A stretch of DNA of 64,000 nt from Gaiellales bacterium (GTDB taxonomy: Bacteria; Actinomycetota; Thermoleophilia; Gaiellales; JAICJC01): the NCBI GenBank assembly GCA_036273515.1, contig DASUHM010000069.1, forward strand, positions 1 through 64,000, written 5' to 3'. Shown one piece after another: positions 8,751 to 19,564 of this stretch. Both the position numbers and the translations under genes were made by a program. Under the pieces are notes generated by a model. That model saw only the letters and a program-made list of their open reading frames with translations, searched no databases and was not told the origin of the DNA. Numbering within the stretch: position 1 is the stretch's first letter; each line of letters begins with the position of its first letter.

Positions 8751-9260
8751 CTACCAGCGCCTGACCCAGTCGGCCGTCCACACGCAGGTCGACGGCCGGC
8801 CGCGGTAGTTGCCGCAGGTGCGGCTGATGCCGACCCAGTGGAACTTGGAGGAGAGCATGATGGCGCGGTGCTCCGGGCTCTCGAGCCACGCGTGCACCGT
8901 CGAGACGGGCGTGGCCAGGGAGCCGTTGCCCCAGGCGAGGGTCTCGCCGCCGAGCCACGTGTAGCCCGCGACGAAGCCGCTGTTCACGATGCGCGAGTAG
9001 ACGCTCGAGCCGGTCGGGCTCGTGTGCGCGAAGTAGTCGCGCACCATCATGTCGTCGGAGTGGTGCGCGGCCGCGTGCTGCAGGCGCAGGGAGGGGTAGA
9101 CGCGGTCGAGGCCGTGTCCGACGCGGATCTGGTTGATCTCGTAGAGGAGGGCGGTGCGCGGCGGCGGCGCGGTGGCGGCGGCGGCGGAGCGGGGAGCGAT
9201 CGCGGCCCCGGCCAGGGCCAGCAGGCCGGCGGCGATCAGGAGGGGCAGTCGGAGGTGCAT
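8751..9260 (-). CDS. Secreted CAP/SCP-domain protein
   Basis: The 169-residue product starts with a signal peptide (MHLRLPLLIAAGLLALAGA, ending near SAAAA) and continues as a CAP domain: LLYEINQIRVGHGL, HHSDDMMVRDYFAHTSPTG, GGETLAWG, HAWLESPEHRAIML and VGISRTCG are the usual CAP motifs, with two His and Glu residues lining the cavity. Bacterial CAP proteins (YkwD-like) are extracellular and mostly of unknown activity. The start at 9260 is preferred because it gives a clean signal peptide; an in-frame start at 9350 adds 30 polar residues. A terminator-like hairpin follows. Confidence 0.88.
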   Translation of the reverse strand: MHLRLPLLIAAGLLALAGAAIAPRSAAAATAPPPRTALLYEINQIRVGHGLDRVYPSLRLQHAAAHHSDDMMVRDYFAHTSPTGSSVYSRIVNSGFVAGYTWLGGETLAWGNGSLATPVSTVHAWLESPEHRAIMLSSKFHWVGISRTCGNYRGRPSTCVWTADWVRRW

Positions 9261-9360
9261 GCCCCTGATACTCGATGACCGAGGCCGATCCGGGCATGGC
9301 CGGATCGGCGCGACCTGCCTCCCCAAGACGGGCCGTTCTTGGCATACCACGTTCCGGGGA

Positions 9361-9399
9361 CGCGACGGCGGGAGCGGTGAGGCCGCCCCCGCCGTCGCG
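9361..9399 (-). terminator. Strong hairpin downstream of the chemoreceptor gene
   Basis: CGCGACGGCGGG (9361-9372) pairs perfectly with CCCGCCGTCGCG (9388-9399), with an inner GCGG/CCGC stem. It begins 5 nt after the chemoreceptor stop codon. Confidence 0.65.
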
Positions 9400-9404
9400 T
9401 GCTC

Positions 9405-11132
9405 CTAGAGCTGGAACTGGGACACGAGGCGCTCCAGGCTCTGGGCCGTGGCGGCCAGCTCCTGGGCCGAGGCGGTGATCTCCTCGGCGGACGCGCTCGT
9501 CTCCTCCGTCGACGCGGACACCTGCTGCGTCGAGGCGGAGGACTGCTCGGCCACGGTCGCGACCTCGTTGCTGGCGGTGGCGATGTGGTCGATCCGTTCG
9601 GCCATGTCGCTCACGGCGGCGCCGATCTCCTGGAAGGCCTGCCGGGTCTGGTCGACCACGACCGCGCCGTCCTCGGTCTGGCGGGCGCCGTCGGTGACGA
9701 CCGCGACCGTGCGGTGCGTCTCGCCCTGGATCTCGCCGACGAGGGCCGAGATCTGCTCGGCGGCCTGCTGCGACTCCTCGGCCAGCTTGCGCACCTCCTC
9801 GGCGACGACGGCGAAGCCGCGGCCCTGCTCGCCGGCGCGGGCGGCCTCGATGGCCGCGTTCAGCGCCAGCAGGTTGGTCTGGCCGGCGATGCCGGTGATC
9901 GTCTCGACGATGCCGCCGATCTGCTCGGACTTCGCGGCCAGCTGGTTGATCGCCTCGACCACCTGGGCGGACGACTCCTTGACGGCCGCCATGGCGCTGT
10001 TGGCCTGCTCGGCCGCGGAGACGCCGTGGTCGGCGACCTCGCGGGCCCGCTCGGCGGCGACGGTGGACTCCTCCGCCGACTCGCGGGTCGTCTGCACCAT
10101 CTGCACCTGGCGCTCGGCGCCCTCGGCGACGTCCTGCACCGCCCGGGCGATCTCCTCGACCGCGCGGCTGGTCTCCTCGGACGTCGAGGACATCTGCTGC
10201 GACGCGGCGCTCATCGTCTGCGCCGCCCCGGACACGTCGGTGACGATCGTGCGCAGGCTGGTCGACATGGTCAGGAAGGCGGTGCCAAGCACGTCACGGT
10301 CGGACTTCGGCTCGATCTCGACCGTCAGATCGCCCTCGGCGATGCGGCCGGCCGAGGCCGCGAGGCCCTGCAGATAGGTGATCATCCGCTCGAACGCCCG
10401 GGCGGTGTCGCCGATCTCGTCGCGGCTGGAGCTCTGGACGTCCTGATCCAGGTCGCCCACGGCGATGCCCTCGGCGGCCTGCAGCATCTGGCGCACGCCA
10501 CCGGTGATGGCGCGGGCGATGAAGAAGGCGAGGCCGGCGGCGAGCGCGGCAGCGGCAAGCAGCAGCGCGATCACGATCGTCCGCGCGGTGCTCGAGGTCG
10601 AGCGGGCCGACGACAGCGCCTGGTCGGCCAGCGTGACGTTGTACGCGTTCCACGCGTGGCCGTCCCTGGCGAGCTGATCGAATGCCGGGCCGGCTGCGTC
10701 GAGCTCGTGCGAGGCGGCGGCCTTCCGGCCGGCGCGCACGTCGTCGTCCACATGGGAGGTGGTGTGCAGGTAGCTCGCCCACTCCGACTTGGTCGTGTCC
10801 CACAGCTTGCGGTCGGTCTCGTCGGTGACGCTGCTCGCGTAGCCGTTCAGGGCCCTGGTGGCATCGGCCGCGTAGGGGCCGAGCTGGCTCATGAGCTTCG
10901 GCTGGCGGGCGGCCCGGGCCACGACCAGGTCGGCCTGGACGCGGCGGAAGTTGGCCGCGGCCGTCTCGATCGTGCCGATCGTCTGTGCGGCGGGTACGCT
11001 GTTCGTCCCCAGGTACTCCGCCCGGTTGTCGACCGACCCGAGCTCGACGATCGCAGCGACGCCGAGCACCACCATGAGGCCGACGACCACGCCGAACGAC
11101 CCAAACAATTTCGTGCGTACCGAGAGACGCAT
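9405..11132 (-). CDS. Methyl-accepting chemotaxis-type receptor
   Basis: A 575-residue receptor: transmembrane helix near residues 8-30, four-helix-bundle ligand-binding domain (about 32-180), second helix (about 185-208), HAMP domain and a long methyl-accepting helical hairpin whose tip reads [26 protein letters not shown]. The ATG at 11132 is chosen because GAAAGG lies 6 nt upstream and the first helix follows at once; an in-frame start at 11189 adds 19 residues. No che or flagellar gene is in the window, so it may work through a distant array or as a non-chemotactic sensor. A strong terminator hairpin follows. Confidence 0.92.
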   Translation of the reverse strand: MRLSVRTKLFGSFGVVVGLMVVLGVAAIVELGSVDNRAEYLGTNSVPAAQTIGTIETAAANFRRVQADLVVARAARQPKLMSQLGPYAADATRALNGYASSVTDETDRKLWDTTKSEWASYLHTTSHVDDDVRAGRKAAASHELDAAGPAFDQLARDGHAWNAYNVTLADQALSSARSTSSTARTIVIALLLAAAALAAGLAFFIARAITGGVRQMLQAAEGIAVGDLDQDVQSSSRDEIGDTARAFERMITYLQGLAASAGRIAEGDLTVEIEPKSDRDVLGTAFLTMSTSLRTIVTDVSGAAQTMSAASQQMSSTSEETSRAVEEIARAVQDVAEGAERQVQMVQTTRESAEESTVAAERAREVADHGVSAAEQANSAMAAVKESSAQVVEAINQLAAKSEQIGGIVETITGIAGQTNLLALNAAIEAARAGEQGRGFAVVAEEVRKLAEESQQAAEQISALVGEIQGETHRTVAVVTDGARQTEDGAVVVDQTRQAFQEIGAAVSDMAERIDHIATASNEVATVAEQSSASTQQVSASTEETSASAEEITASAQELAATAQSLERLVSQFQL

Positions 11133-11258
11133 GTTGAACCTTTCCGTGTTGTCCGTACTCCTCGCCGAGCAGATGCACGGCGTCGCCACGGGTAATCGCT
11201 CGCCCGCCGCCGCCGTGCATCCCCGCTATCACGTAGCTCGCGCTCCCCGGATCGTGCG

Positions 11259-12680
11259 GTGACCGCGGCGGCCGAGCTCCCCGCGACGGAGCAGGCCGTG
11301 CTTCTCCGTTCTGGAGCCGTTTCCGCAACCGAGCTGGTCCGCGAGCACCTCGACCGCATCGCGTCGCTGAACGCTTCCGTGAATGCAATCGTCACGGTGT
11401 TGCCCGAACGTGCGCTGGCAGCCGCCGCCGAGGCCGACCGCCTCCGGGCCGAAGGCGCCGGGCTGCCGCCGCTGCACGGCCTCCCGATCGCGCACAAGGA
11501 CCTCGTCGACACGGCCGGCGTGCGCACGACCTACGGGTCGCCGTCGTTCCGCGACCACGTCCCGGATGCCGACGAGCTGCTCGTCACGCGACTCCGCGCC
11601 GCCGGAGCGATCATGGTCGGCAAGACGAACACGCCGGAGTGGGGGGCCGGGTCGCACACCTTCAATCCCGTGTTCGGGGTGACCCGCAACCCCTGGGACA
11701 CCTCACGCACGGCGGGCGGGTCGAGCGGCGGCGCGGCCGTCGCGCTCGCCTGCCGGATGCTGCCGCTCGCCGACGGCAGCGACCTGGGCGGGTCGCTGCG
11801 GAACCCGGCGGCCTGGAACGGCGTCGTGGGCCTCCGGCCGACTCCGGGCGTCGTCCCGTCGTGGCCGTCCGACTCGCCGTGGCTGCCGTTCTCGGTCGAC
11901 GGTCCGATGGCGCGGACGGCAGCCGACGTCGCGCTGCTCCTCTCCGCGATGGCCGGTCCCGACCCGCGGGCGCCGCTCTCGCAGCGCTCGGCCGCGCTCG
12001 ACCTGGCCCCGCCCTTCGACGTCGACCTGCAAGGGAGGCGCGTGGCCTGGAGCCCCGCGCTGAACGGCCTCCCGGTCGATCCGGCCGTCATGGCGGTGCT
12101 CGAGCCGGCCGTCGCTGGGCTGGCCGCTCTCGGACTCGACGTGACGGCCGACGAGCCCGACCTGGCCGGCGCCGACACCGTCTTCGAGACCTGGCGGGCG
12201 TTCGGCTTCGCGCTCTCCCTGGGCGAGCTCTACGACAGCGACGGCGACCGCATGAAGGAGACCGTCCGCTGGAACGTGGAGCGGGGCCGGGCGCTCACCG
12301 TCGCCGACCTCACGACGGCGACGCGCCTGCACGCCGGGCTGCACGACCGCGCGCTCGCGTTCTTCGACCGCTACGACTATCTGGCCTGCCCGGTGACCCA
12401 GGTCGAGCCGTTCCCGGTCGAGGTCGAGTATCCGGCCGATGTCGCGGGCGTGGCGATGCGCAGCTACCTGGAGTGGATGCGGGTCTGCTCGCGCATCTCC
12501 GTCACGGGCTGTCCGGCGATCTCGATCCCGGCCGGGCTCTCGGCCGGCGGCCTCCCGGTCGGGCTCCAGCTGGTGGCCCGGCCCTTTGCCGAGCGCTCCT
12601 TGCTCGAGGTCGCCCACGCCGTCGACGCGCAGTCCGGCTATTCCCGCCGCGTGCCGCCCGTCGGGGTGGCCGAACGGTAA
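11259..12680 (+). CDS. Amidase signature family hydrolase
   Basis: A 473-residue member of the amidase signature family (GatA-like fold) that hydrolyses C-N amide bonds. The Ser-cisSer-Lys triad is visible: K80 in [11 protein letters not shown], the Gly/Ser-rich stretch [15 protein letters not shown] (cis-Ser near 155) and nucleophile S179 in [10 protein letters not shown]. There is no GatB/GatC partner nearby, so a role in tRNA amidation is unlikely; a catabolic amidase or a peptide/cyclic imide hydrolase is more probable. The GTG start follows ATCGTGCG with no obvious Shine-Dalgarno. It is 43 nt upstream of the SthA-type gene on the same strand. Confidence 0.88.
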   Translation: MTAAAELPATEQAVLLRSGAVSATELVREHLDRIASLNASVNAIVTVLPERALAAAAEADRLRAEGAGLPPLHGLPIAHKDLVDTAGVRTTYGSPSFRDHVPDADELLVTRLRAAGAIMVGKTNTPEWGAGSHTFNPVFGVTRNPWDTSRTAGGSSGGAAVALACRMLPLADGSDLGGSLRNPAAWNGVVGLRPTPGVVPSWPSDSPWLPFSVDGPMARTAADVALLLSAMAGPDPRAPLSQRSAALDLAPPFDVDLQGRRVAWSPALNGLPVDPAVMAVLEPAVAGLAALGLDVTADEPDLAGADTVFETWRAFGFALSLGELYDSDGDRMKETVRWNVERGRALTVADLTTATRLHAGLHDRALAFFDRYDYLACPVTQVEPFPVEVEYPADVAGVAMRSYLEWMRVCSRISVTGCPAISIPAGLSAGGLPVGLQLVARPFAERSLLEVAHAVDAQSGYSRRVPPVGVAER

Positions 12681-12723
12681 AGCGCTTTCAGTCGCGGCCC
12701 CCGGTCGACTAGCATCGCGGCCC

Positions 12724-14133
12724 ATGGATGGAAGCCGTTTCGACCTCGTCGTCCTGGGTTCAGGCCCGGCTGGGCAGAAGGCCGCCATCCAGGCCGCCAA
12801 GGTGGGCGCGTCCGTCGCGGTGGTCGAGTGTCGCGACACGATCGGCGGCGTGTGCGCCAACACGGGCACGATCCCGTCGAAGACCCTGCGCGAGGCCGCC
12901 GTCTACCTGACCGGCCTCTCCGAGCGCGGCCTCTACGGCCAGAGCTACCGGGTCAAGGACGAGATCACGATCGACGACCTGATCTGGCGCACGCAGCAGG
13001 TGATGGCGCGCGAGGTGGACGTGATCCGGAACCAGCTCGCCCGCAACCATGTGCAGGTGCTGACGGGGCAGGGCCGGCTGGCCGACGAGCACCGGGTCGA
13101 GGTGTCCGACCTGCGCGGCGGCGTCCGCACGGTCGAGGCCGAACGGATCGTGATCGCGACCGGCACGACCCCGGCGCGGCCGCCCGACGTCGAGTTCGAC
13201 GAGGCGACCATCCTCGACTCCGACGGGATCCTGCAGATGTCGCGTATCCCATCGACGCTCGTGGTCGTCGGGGCGGGCGTGATCGGGATCGAGTACGCGT
13301 CGATCTTCGCCGCCCTCGGCACCCGGGTCACCGTGATCGAGCAGCGCGACCGGCTGCTCGAGTTCTGCGACGGCCAGATGGTCGAGGCGCTCCAGTACTA
13401 CCTGCGCGACCTCGGCGTCGTGTTCCGGCTGGGCGAGACGGTGACCTCGGTGGAGAAGCACGACGGCGGCACGCTGACGGCGCTCGCGAGCGGCAAGCGG
13501 ATCGCGGCCGACGCGGTCATGTACTCCGCCGGCCGCCAGGGCGCCACCGCCGGCCTCGGCCTGGAGGAGGTGGGGCTCGAGATCGACAAGCGCGGCCGCA
13601 TCGCCGTCGACGAGCACTACCGCACCGCGGTCGAGCACATCTACGCCGTCGGCGACGTGATCGGCTTCCCCAGCCTGGCGTCGTCGTCCTTCGAGCAGGG
13701 CCGGCTGGCCGCCGCCCACGCGTTCGGGCTCGACGCCCGGCCGATGCGCGAGCTGCTGCCGATCGGCATCTACACGATCCCGGAGATCAGCTTCGCCGGC
13801 CGCACCGAGGAGGAGCTGACGGGGGAGGGCGTCCCGTACGAGATCGGCATCTCGCGCTACCGCGAGCTCGCCCGGGCCCAGATCCAGGGCGATCAGGTCG
13901 GCATCCTCAAGCTGCTCGTCGAGCCGGAGGCGCGGACCCTGCTCGGCGTCCACGTGTTCGGCACGGCGGCAACCGAGCTCGTGCACATCGGCCAGACCGT
14001 CATGGGCCTCGGCGGCACGGTGGACTACCTGATCGACCAGGTCTTCAACTACCCGACGCTGGCCGAGTCCTACAAGGTCGCGGCGCTCGACGCGACGAAC
14101 AAGCTGCGCGCGCTCAACCGCATGACGGTCTAG
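12724..14133 (+). CDS. sthA: Soluble pyridine nucleotide transhydrogenase
   Basis: A 469-residue flavoprotein of the pyridine nucleotide-disulfide oxidoreductase class: FAD motif [18 protein letters not shown](P) motif [15 protein letters not shown], second FAD motif AVGDVIGFP and a C-terminal dimerisation domain. The active-site segment reads [11 protein letters not shown], where the second redox Cys of lipoamide or glutathione reductases is replaced by Thr; this is the hallmark of SthA, which moves hydride between NADPH and NAD+ without a disulfide. The start is leaderless in appearance: TAGCAT at 12710-12715 lies 8 nt upstream of the ATG. The gene stands alone. Confidence 0.88.
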   Translation: MDGSRFDLVVLGSGPAGQKAAIQAAKVGASVAVVECRDTIGGVCANTGTIPSKTLREAAVYLTGLSERGLYGQSYRVKDEITIDDLIWRTQQVMAREVDVIRNQLARNHVQVLTGQGRLADEHRVEVSDLRGGVRTVEAERIVIATGTTPARPPDVEFDEATILDSDGILQMSRIPSTLVVVGAGVIGIEYASIFAALGTRVTVIEQRDRLLEFCDGQMVEALQYYLRDLGVVFRLGETVTSVEKHDGGTLTALASGKRIAADAVMYSAGRQGATAGLGLEEVGLEIDKRGRIAVDEHYRTAVEHIYAVGDVIGFPSLASSSFEQGRLAAAHAFGLDARPMRELLPIGIYTIPEISFAGRTEEELTGEGVPYEIGISRYRELARAQIQGDQVGILKLLVEPEARTLLGVHVFGTAATELVHIGQTVMGLGGTVDYLIDQVFNYPTLAESYKVAALDATNKLRALNRMTV

Positions 14134-14272
14134 ATGCTTGATCGGTAGGGCCTCGGCCGGTTGGTTGAATCCCGTCCCGGGCAGGAGTAGGATCGCCGTT
14201 CGGCAACGCTCGTAGCGAACGCCACGAGTTGAAAATGGCCGGAGCACGGGCGAGAGTACGGGAGGTCACGCC

Positions 14273-15094
14273 ATGCGCTGGACCCGCTACAGCCTGCCCC
14301 TCGTCGCCGCGGCGACGACCATGCTTGCCCCCGGGAGCGCGAGCGCCGCGGTGGCGAAGGTGGCGGTCGTCAACCACCAGCTCGTCTACATCGGCGCCGG
14401 GACGAGTGTCGACGACCTGCGGATCGCTCGGCATGCAGGCGCGTTTGGCGTCCGCGATCTCGCCACGCCGCTGCTCGCCGGCGCCGGCTGCACGAGCGTC
14501 GACGCGCACAAGGCGACGTGCGCTGCTGCCGGGATCCGGTCGTTCAGCGCGGACCTCGGCCGGAACTCCGACCGGGCCGTCCTCGGCAACCGGCTGCGCC
14601 TGGCCGGCATCGTCATTCGCGGCGGGCTCGGGGCCGACACCCTCTCGTCCGTCGCCTCGCGCGTGATCTTTTACGGTGGGCCGGGACACGACCGGCTCCT
14701 GGGAGGGCCGCGGGCGGACCTGCTCCTGGGCAAGCGGGGCGCGGACTTCATCCGCGGACGAGGGGGCGCCGACCGGATCTCCGGCGGGCCGGACGACGAT
14801 CTGATCGTCAGCGGCCCGGGCGCGGATCGCTCCTTCGGCGGAGCCGGAGACGACCGCGTCTACGGCGGCCTCGGCAACGATGTGCTCCGAGGCGGTGCCG
14901 ACGACGACACGATGGCGGACTTCTCGGGTTGGGACCACCTCTATGGAGGTACGGGCGAGGACTACCTCAACACGTTCGAGCTCGTGCCCGATGGCCGGCC
15001 CGGAGACTTCCAGAACGCCAGCGTCGGGCCCGACTACGGCTGCCGCGCCTCGCCCGACGACGTGCTCGTGGGCTGTGACGAGAACGCGAAGTAG
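14273..15094 (+). CDS. Secreted RTX-like calcium-binding repeat protein
   Basis: The 273-residue product has a signal peptide (RYSLPLVAAATTMLAPGSASA) and, from about residue 130, a run of glycine/aspartate nonapeptides (GGPGHDRLLGG, GGPDDDLIV, GGAGDDRVYGGLGNDVLRGG) that form the RTX/hemolysin-type calcium beta-roll. The N-terminal ~100 residues are beta-rich with no known motif. There is no T1SS signal or toxin domain, so export is through Sec or Tat and the role is probably structural or adhesive. GGGAGGT lies 8 nt before the ATG. Orphan gene. Confidence 0.85.
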   Translation: MRWTRYSLPLVAAATTMLAPGSASAAVAKVAVVNHQLVYIGAGTSVDDLRIARHAGAFGVRDLATPLLAGAGCTSVDAHKATCAAAGIRSFSADLGRNSDRAVLGNRLRLAGIVIRGGLGADTLSSVASRVIFYGGPGHDRLLGGPRADLLLGKRGADFIRGRGGADRISGGPDDDLIVSGPGADRSFGGAGDDRVYGGLGNDVLRGGADDDTMADFSGWDHLYGGTGEDYLNTFELVPDGRPGDFQNASVGPDYGCRASPDDVLVGCDENAK

Positions 15095-15099
15095 GCGGT

Positions 15100-15528
15100 T
15101 CAGCCGCCGGTGCGCTCGAGCACGACGACCGGGATCTCGCGCGTGGTCCTGCGCTGGTAGTCGTCGTAGTCGGGGAAGATCTCGGTCATCGTCCGCCACA
15201 GCCGCGGCTTCTCGTCGGCCTCGGCGGGATGCGCGCGGGCGTGGAAGCGGTCGCCCCTCACCTGCACGTCGACCTCGGGGTCGGAGAGCAGGTTGAGATA
15301 CCAGGACGGGTGCTTCGGGGCGCCGCCGCGCGATGCGACGACGAGCAGGCGGTCGCCGTCGCGACCGTAGATCAGCGGCAGCGTGTGCTGCTCGCCGCTG
15401 CGGCGGCCGCGGGTGGTCAGGAGCAGCGTGGGGTTGCCGTTCCAGTCGTGGCCGTCGGCGCCGTCGGTCTCGATGTAGCGGTCGACGTGGTCGGCGTACC
15501 AGGGTCGGGGAGATTGTTGATCGCTCAT
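15100..15528 (-). CDS. Deazaflavin-dependent (DDN-like) nitroreductase family protein
   Basis: A 142-residue split-barrel protein of the DDN/Rv3547 group: NPTLLLTTRGRRSGEQHTLPL, a basic segment, then VASRGGAPKHPSWYLNLL and a C-terminal IPVVVLER strand are family signatures. Members bind F420 and reduce quinones or nitroaromatics. ATG 15528 is chosen because it overlaps the antiporter stop (ATGA); a second in-frame ATG at 15537 exists. It is translationally coupled to the upstream antiporter gene. Confidence 0.87.
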   Translation of the reverse strand: MSDQQSPRPWYADHVDRYIETDGADGHDWNGNPTLLLTTRGRRSGEQHTLPLIYGRDGDRLLVVASRGGAPKHPSWYLNLLSDPEVDVQVRGDRFHARAHPAEADEKPRLWRTMTEIFPDYDDYQRRTTREIPVVVLERTGG

Positions 15529-16664
15529 GTATCGCATGCTAGCCGCTTGTGGAGCATCGCCGCGCCGATGCTCGACACGCCGAGCGTGACCACGGCCGAG
15601 GCGACCACGGCCGCCCCCTGACCGGGTGTGATGAGGCCCTCCGTCAGCCCCAGCGCGACCACGCCCGCCGGCAGGCCGAGCTGGGCCGAGGCCAGAAACC
15701 CTGCCGGCCACGGCATCCGCATGACCACGGCGATCGCGACGTGGCAGACGACGATCGCGCCGACGAGGACGAGGGCGAGCACGACGTCGGAGCGCGACGA
15801 CGCGAGCGAGCGGAAGTTCAGCCGCGCGCCCAGCGCGACGAAGAAGAACGGCACGAAGAAACCCTCGGCGATACCCAGGAGCTGCTGGGCCAGGCGGCGC
15901 GGCTCGCCGGCCAGCGCGACGACCATCCCGGCCGCGAAGCCGGCGATGAGGATGCTCGTGCCGAACCACGTCGCGAGCGCCGAGAGCCCGAAGAGGGCGA
16001 ACAGCGAGAGGCGCAGGTCGAGCGCCCACTCCCGGTTGCGCGAGTCCTCCCGCAGGGCACGCACCGCCCGCATGCGGCGGATCGCGCGGAGGACGAAGAA
16101 GATCGCGACGGCGCTTGCGGTCACGACGACGCCGCCGAGGGCGATCCGCAGCGCCCGCGACGGCTCGAGCGCGAGCGGCAGCGCGACGATGGTGGCGATG
16201 TCGACGAGCGCGATCCAGGCGGTCGCGAGCAGCATCTCGCCGCCGGTCAGCCCGCGCTCGTGCAGGATCGGCATCACGACCGCCGAGCTCGACGCGGCCA
16301 GCAGCAAGACGAACAGCGCCGGATGCTTGATCTCGGTGACGCGGGCGAGCCCCCACCCGGCCGGGACGGCGATGGCGAACGAGAGCACGGTGGCGATCGC
16401 CGCGCCCCGCAGCGCCCGTCGCAGGCCGGGGTCGCGCAGCGGCAGGCGCGTGCCGACGACGAACATCAGCATCGCGAAGCCGGCGTCGGCCAGGAAGACG
16501 ACGGTCGGGTCGCTCGTGTCGATCTCGCCGAAGCCGGTGCGGCCGATGATCACGCCCGCCGCGATCTCGCCCACGACGACCGGGACGGCCAGGCGGGTGG
16601 CGCCCGAAAGCAGCGGCCCGGCCAGGCCGCAGGCGACGATCAGGGTGAGGACGCCGAACGTCAT
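15525..16664 (-). CDS. CPA2-type cation/proton antiporter
   Basis: A 379-residue membrane protein with about 11-12 helices and the signature of the CPA2/KefB family: PVVVGEIAAGVIIGRTGFG near residue 28 and the following long hydrophobic segments. It exchanges Na+ or K+ for protons. It lacks the C-terminal TrkA-N/RCK regulatory domain of KefB/KefC, so it is the short NapA-like form. Its start is 20 nt from the divergent dehydrogenase start, with the -10 elements of both genes overlapping. It is followed by the DDN-like gene with a 4-nt overlap. Confidence 0.87.
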   Translation of the reverse strand: MTFGVLTLIVACGLAGPLLSGATRLAVPVVVGEIAAGVIIGRTGFGEIDTSDPTVVFLADAGFAMLMFVVGTRLPLRDPGLRRALRGAAIATVLSFAIAVPAGWGLARVTEIKHPALFVLLLAASSSAVVMPILHERGLTGGEMLLATAWIALVDIATIVALPLALEPSRALRIALGGVVVTASAVAIFFVLRAIRRMRAVRALREDSRNREWALDLRLSLFALFGLSALATWFGTSILIAGFAAGMVVALAGEPRRLAQQLLGIAEGFFVPFFFVALGARLNFRSLASSRSDVVLALVLVGAIVVCHVAIAVVMRMPWPAGFLASAQLGLPAGVVALGLTEGLITPGQGAAVVASAVVTLGVSSIGAAMLHKRLACDT

Positions 16665-16671
16665 CGCGGCG

Positions 16672-16678
16672 ATAGTGT
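16672..16678. promoter_or_regulatory. Overlapping divergent -10 elements
   Basis: TAGTGT (16673-16678) is a -10-like hexamer 6 nt before the + strand ATG at 16685; CACTAT on the other strand (16672-16677) lies 7 nt before the antiporter ATG at 16664. The same bases would serve both transcripts, each leaderless or nearly so. Confidence 0.55.
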
Positions 16679-16684
16679 GAACCG

Positions 16685-17647
16685 ATGCGCGCGGTCGTGC
16701 TCCACGATGTCGGTCGGCTGGTCGAGCGCGATGTGCCGGACCCGGTCGCCGGGCCGGGCGAGGTGCTCGTCGAGGTCGGCGCCTGCGGGGTCTGTCGCAC
16801 CGACCTCCAGATCTTCTCGGGCGACCTGCCGCTGCGGCGCCGCCCCGTGGTGCTCGGCCACCAGGTGGCGGGCAGGATCGCCGGCACCGGCGAGCGCGTC
16901 GGCGTCGCCTGGTTGCGCGGCGCCGACGGCACCTGCCCCGCCTGCCGCCGCGGCCTCGAGAACCTGTGCCCGAACGCCGAGTTCACCGGCTGGACGGCCG
17001 ACGGCGGATACGCCGAGCTCGTGCGCGCCAGGCGCGACTTCGTGTTCCCGCTGCCGGGCGGCTTCACGGACGTCCAGGCGGCGCCGCTCCTGTGCGCGGG
17101 CATCATCGGCTACCGCTCGCTGCGCCTGGCGGGAACGGCGCCGGGCAGCCGTCTCGGCCTCTTCGGCTTCGGCTCGTCGGCACACCTCGCGATACAGGTC
17201 GCGCTCCACTGGGGCTGCGAGGTGGCCGTGTTCACCCGCTCCGGGAGGGAGCGGGCGCTCGCGCAGCGGCTGGGCGCGGCCTGGGCGGGAGCCTACGACG
17301 ACGCGGCGCCGTGGCCCCTCGACGCCGCCGTCACGTTCGCGCCCGCCGGCTCGGTGGTCGTCGCGGCGCTGACCGCGCTCGCGCCGGGGGCGACCGTCGC
17401 AGTCAATGCGATCCACCTGGACGGGATGCCCGCGTTTGACTACGACCTCCTCTGGCAGGAGCGGGCCATCCGTTCGGTCGCGAACTTCACCCGGGCCGAC
17501 GCAACCGAGTTCCTGGCGCTCGCCGCCGAGATCCCGATCGCGGCGCAGGTGCGGGAGTTCCCGCTGGCGGCCGCCGGCGAGGCGCTCGAGACGCTGGCGG
17601 CGGGCGGCATCAGCGGGTCGGCGGTGCTCCTGGTGGACCCGGCGTGA
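16685..17647 (+). CDS. Zinc-type alcohol dehydrogenase
   Basis: A 320-residue medium-chain dehydrogenase. Catalytic zinc ligands are visible in CGVCRTD and LGHQ. The structural-zinc lobe reads GTCPACRRGLENLC, with only three of the usual four Cys. The cofactor fold has the loop LFGFGSSAHLAIQVA, so the Rossmann GxGxxG is altered to GFGSSA. This is the pattern of the AdhA-like zinc-binding alcohol dehydrogenase subgroup. The start is leaderless in appearance. It is not in an operon; what follows is degraded DNA. Confidence 0.88.
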   Translation: MRAVVLHDVGRLVERDVPDPVAGPGEVLVEVGACGVCRTDLQIFSGDLPLRRRPVVLGHQVAGRIAGTGERVGVAWLRGADGTCPACRRGLENLCPNAEFTGWTADGGYAELVRARRDFVFPLPGGFTDVQAAPLLCAGIIGYRSLRLAGTAPGSRLGLFGFGSSAHLAIQVALHWGCEVAVFTRSGRERALAQRLGAAWAGAYDDAAPWPLDAAVTFAPAGSVVVAALTALAPGATVAVNAIHLDGMPAFDYDLLWQERAIRSVANFTRADATEFLALAAEIPIAAQVREFPLAAAGEALETLAAGGISGSAVLLVDPA

Positions 17648-17849
17648 ACCCCGAGCGGCGCGCGATCGCGGACGAGGTGCTCGCGGCCGCTTAGGCGTGC
17701 CGTGTCCCGCGCGCGCGTGTCGTCCCGGTGGCCGAGGGTAGACGCCTGGCCAAGCGACGCCGGCGACGCCGGGGCCTCCGCGCCCGGCGGTGGCCTCTGC
17801 CGTCTCGGAGTCGTCATGGACGAATGCGGATAACCGTCTTCCCGTTGCA

Positions 17850-18100
17850 TCGTTCGTTCGCAGTCGTCCGTCCCGGACCCGCTGGACGACCTCATGCAGC
17901 TGGGCACGATCGGCTTCGACCACGACGTCGACTGCGAGGCCGTCGGCGGGGCCGCGCCTCGGGCGCCCCACGACGGTCACGAGGGTTCGTCCGGCCCGGA
18001 TCAGGCTTGCGGACCGCTTCTGGATGTCCCCGCCGATGACGTCTCGGGAACGAATCCCGATGCGTGAATCTGAACGATGACGTCGTTGATCGCCGCCGGC
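17850..18100 (-). pseudogene. Remnant of an NADP-dependent MDR oxidoreductase gene
   Basis: On the minus strand, one frame reads DVIVQIHASGFVP (near 18090-18050), the start of a medium-chain quinone oxidoreductase-type domain. Within a few codons the other frame takes over with DVIGGDIQKRSASLIRAG, GRTLVTVVGRPRRGPADG and VDVVVEADRAQLHEVVQRV plus RDGRLRT, the C-terminal part of the same family. The central cofactor domain (about 200 residues) is missing and the two ends are out of frame. There is no start codon or ribosome site. The rest of the 520-nt gap (17648-18168) holds nothing recognisable apart from a 16-codon GTG ORF overlapping the upstream stop. Confidence 0.7.
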
Positions 18101-18168
18101 GGGGGCGGATCGTACGAGGCGGGGATTGCCGCTCACCGACGCCTATTCCGCGTAGCCACGCCCTGGGA

Positions 18169-18250
18169 TGGGAGGAGCAGGATTCGAACCTGCGTAGGCA
18201 GAGCCAACGGGTTTACAGCCCGTCTCCTTTAGCCACTCGGACATCCTCCC
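18169..18250 (-). tRNA. tRNA-Tyr(GTA)
   Basis: A cloverleaf can be drawn on the minus strand: acceptor GGGAGGA/TCCTCCC with discriminator A, D arm with GAGTGGCTAAAGG, anticodon loop CTGTAAA (GTA = Tyr) on stem ACGGG/CCCGT, a long class II variable arm and T arm GCAGG-TTCGAAT-CCTGC. The 3' CCA is not encoded. It begins 16 nt downstream of the rpoD stop, on the same strand, so it is probably processed from the rpoD transcript. Confidence 0.97.
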
Positions 18251-18266
18251 CGGTGGGGGACGGAGT

Positions 18267-19355
<1,089 letters not shown>

Positions 19356-19481
19356 GGGCCCCCCCGAATGCGTCGTATTTCGTTTACGCGGTCACGAAGG
19401 ACTCCCCACCCCGGCTACATGAAAACGGAAAAACCCCGGAACGGCCGGTTTGGGGAGACAAAACGGATCGCAGACGCCAGG

Positions 19482-19510
19482 AGTGTACAAGCGGTTATCA
19501 GGCTCGGCAA
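19482..19510 (-). promoter_or_regulatory. Candidate rpoD promoter
   Basis: On the minus strand TTGCCG (19505-19510), a 17-nt spacer and TACACT (19482-19487) match an actinobacterial sigma-A promoter. It would give a 5' leader of about 120 nt before rpoD. The leader has no recognised riboswitch. Confidence 0.55.
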
Positions 19511-19564
19511 GGAACTTTCCGGAACCGCATAGCCCTGTCTGTGTCACATACTTGTCACGAGCTA

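Noticed and set aside
9399-11195. Long open frame opposite the chemoreceptor gene
   Set aside because: A high-GC antisense shadow: composition is repetitive Leu/Gly/Asp/Arg with no domain, while the minus strand has a complete chemoreceptor.
17644-17694. 16-codon GTG ORF overlapping the alcohol dehydrogenase stop (NPERRAIADEVLAAA)
   Set aside because: It has the coupled GTGA layout but is very short and without recognisable similarity; possibly the first codons of a lost gene.
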